This document shows, one piece after another, positions 5,736 to 5,804 of a stretch of 5,804 nucleotides of DNA. Each line of letters begins with the position of its first letter. The stretch's first letter is position 1. The position numbers were made by a program, and so were the translations under genes. The stretch spans positions 259-6,062 of the forward strand of contig DCHV01000039.1 in assembly GCA_002314945.1 (NCBI GenBank), written 5' to 3'. A model generated the notes under the pieces. That model was not told where the DNA came from and searched no databases. It saw nothing but the letters and a program-made list of their open reading frames with translations. The stretch is from Prevotellaceae bacterium UBA1743. GTDB lineage: Bacteria > Bacteroidota > Bacteroidia > Bacteroidales > Bacteroidaceae.

Positions 5736-5771
5736 ATGGACATGCATATATTCATGCCTCTGAATGTGTAG
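5736..5771 (+). CDS. Possible 11-codon leader peptide (speculative)
   Basis: An ATG preceded by an A run (5730-5735) opens a short frame encoding MDMHIFMPLNV, stopping at TAG 5769-5771. It lies about 36 bases after the predicted start of the 5664-5694 promoter, in a position a leader peptide could occupy. Length and composition give no independent support, and its first bases are also part of the inverted repeat. It may be chance. Confidence 0.15.
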   Translation: MDMHIFMPLNV

Positions 5772-5804
5772 AAATAGGATCTATTATATATATATATAAA
5801 TATA
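5772..5804. other. A/T-rich tail with (TA)7 run
   Basis: The window ends in almost pure A/T, including seven TA dinucleotides at 5785-5798. It could be an easily melted region or the upstream part of a following promoter. Nothing further can be read from it. Confidence 0.4.

Larger units (their letters stand above)
5534..5750. repeat. Imperfect inverted repeat with tandem TGAAATTAT units (unassigned element)
   Basis: The left arm (5534-5584) and right arm (5703-5750) are inverted copies. A 24-base core is identical (5556-5579 against the complement of 5705-5728) and is built from 9-mers TGAAATTAT repeated in tandem; the left arm has a third unit ending TTT. Outside the core both arms have a T/A run and then TGTCC (left) or GGACA (right). 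The outermost 13 bases (5534-5546 against 5750-5738) agree at 11 positions, the two differences being A/G transitions. GAGGC (5529-5533) and GCCTC (5756-5760) extend the match if five extra bases on the right are allowed. A further TTATTGAAATT lies at 5627-5637. No coding sequence fits inside. A MITE-like element or a structured leader/operator are both possible. Confidence 0.7.

Overview
The window comes from a Bacteroidales chromosome, most likely Prevotella or a close relative. The evidence is threefold: a DUF3256 secreted protein (a family known to me only from Bacteroidales), Bacteroidetes-type promoters (TTG ... TAnnTTTG), and start sites with A/T-rich leaders instead of Shine-Dalgarno sequences. 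Most of the content is ordinary housekeeping sequence. The exception is the last ~280 bases, which hold an unassigned inverted-repeat structure.

Layout. Bases 1-19 are the 3' end of a 5S rRNA, so the window opens at the tail of an rRNA operon, followed by a strong intrinsic terminator (31-66). Only about 10 bases later begins a tight plus-strand cluster: truA (tRNA pseudouridine synthase), a ten-helix EamA/DMT transporter (2-nt gap) and a DUF3256 secreted protein (ATGA overlap). A long hairpin (2349-2384) closes this cluster. It probably also terminates the convergent minus-strand rpmE2 (type B ribosomal protein L31). The 306-base gap 2665-2970 carries divergent promoters for rpmE2 (minus) and fba (class II fructose-bisphosphate aldolase, plus). 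fba ends in its own terminator, and 98 nt after its stop comes a lipoprotein of the GH109 family (NAD-dependent glycosidase, Gfo/IDH/MocA fold), which ends in another strong terminator.

The genes form separate units rather than one pathway: tRNA modification with transport and an unknown envelope protein; a ribosomal protein; glycolysis/gluconeogenesis; and glycan amino-sugar cleavage at the envelope. Growth-linked expression (rRNA, truA, rpmE2, fba) is the only common theme, and that is inference.

The 369 bases after the GH109 gene have no normal-sized gene. They contain two hairpins, then an imperfect inverted repeat of about 50-nt arms (5534-5584 and 5703-5750). Each arm holds tandem TGAAATTAT 9-mers. 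Between the arms lie a GC-rich hairpin and a full-consensus promoter pointing out of the window, with a small dyad exactly around its -7 box. This could be a MITE-like element or the structured leader of a gene beyond the window. I cannot name it, and it is the part most worth following up.
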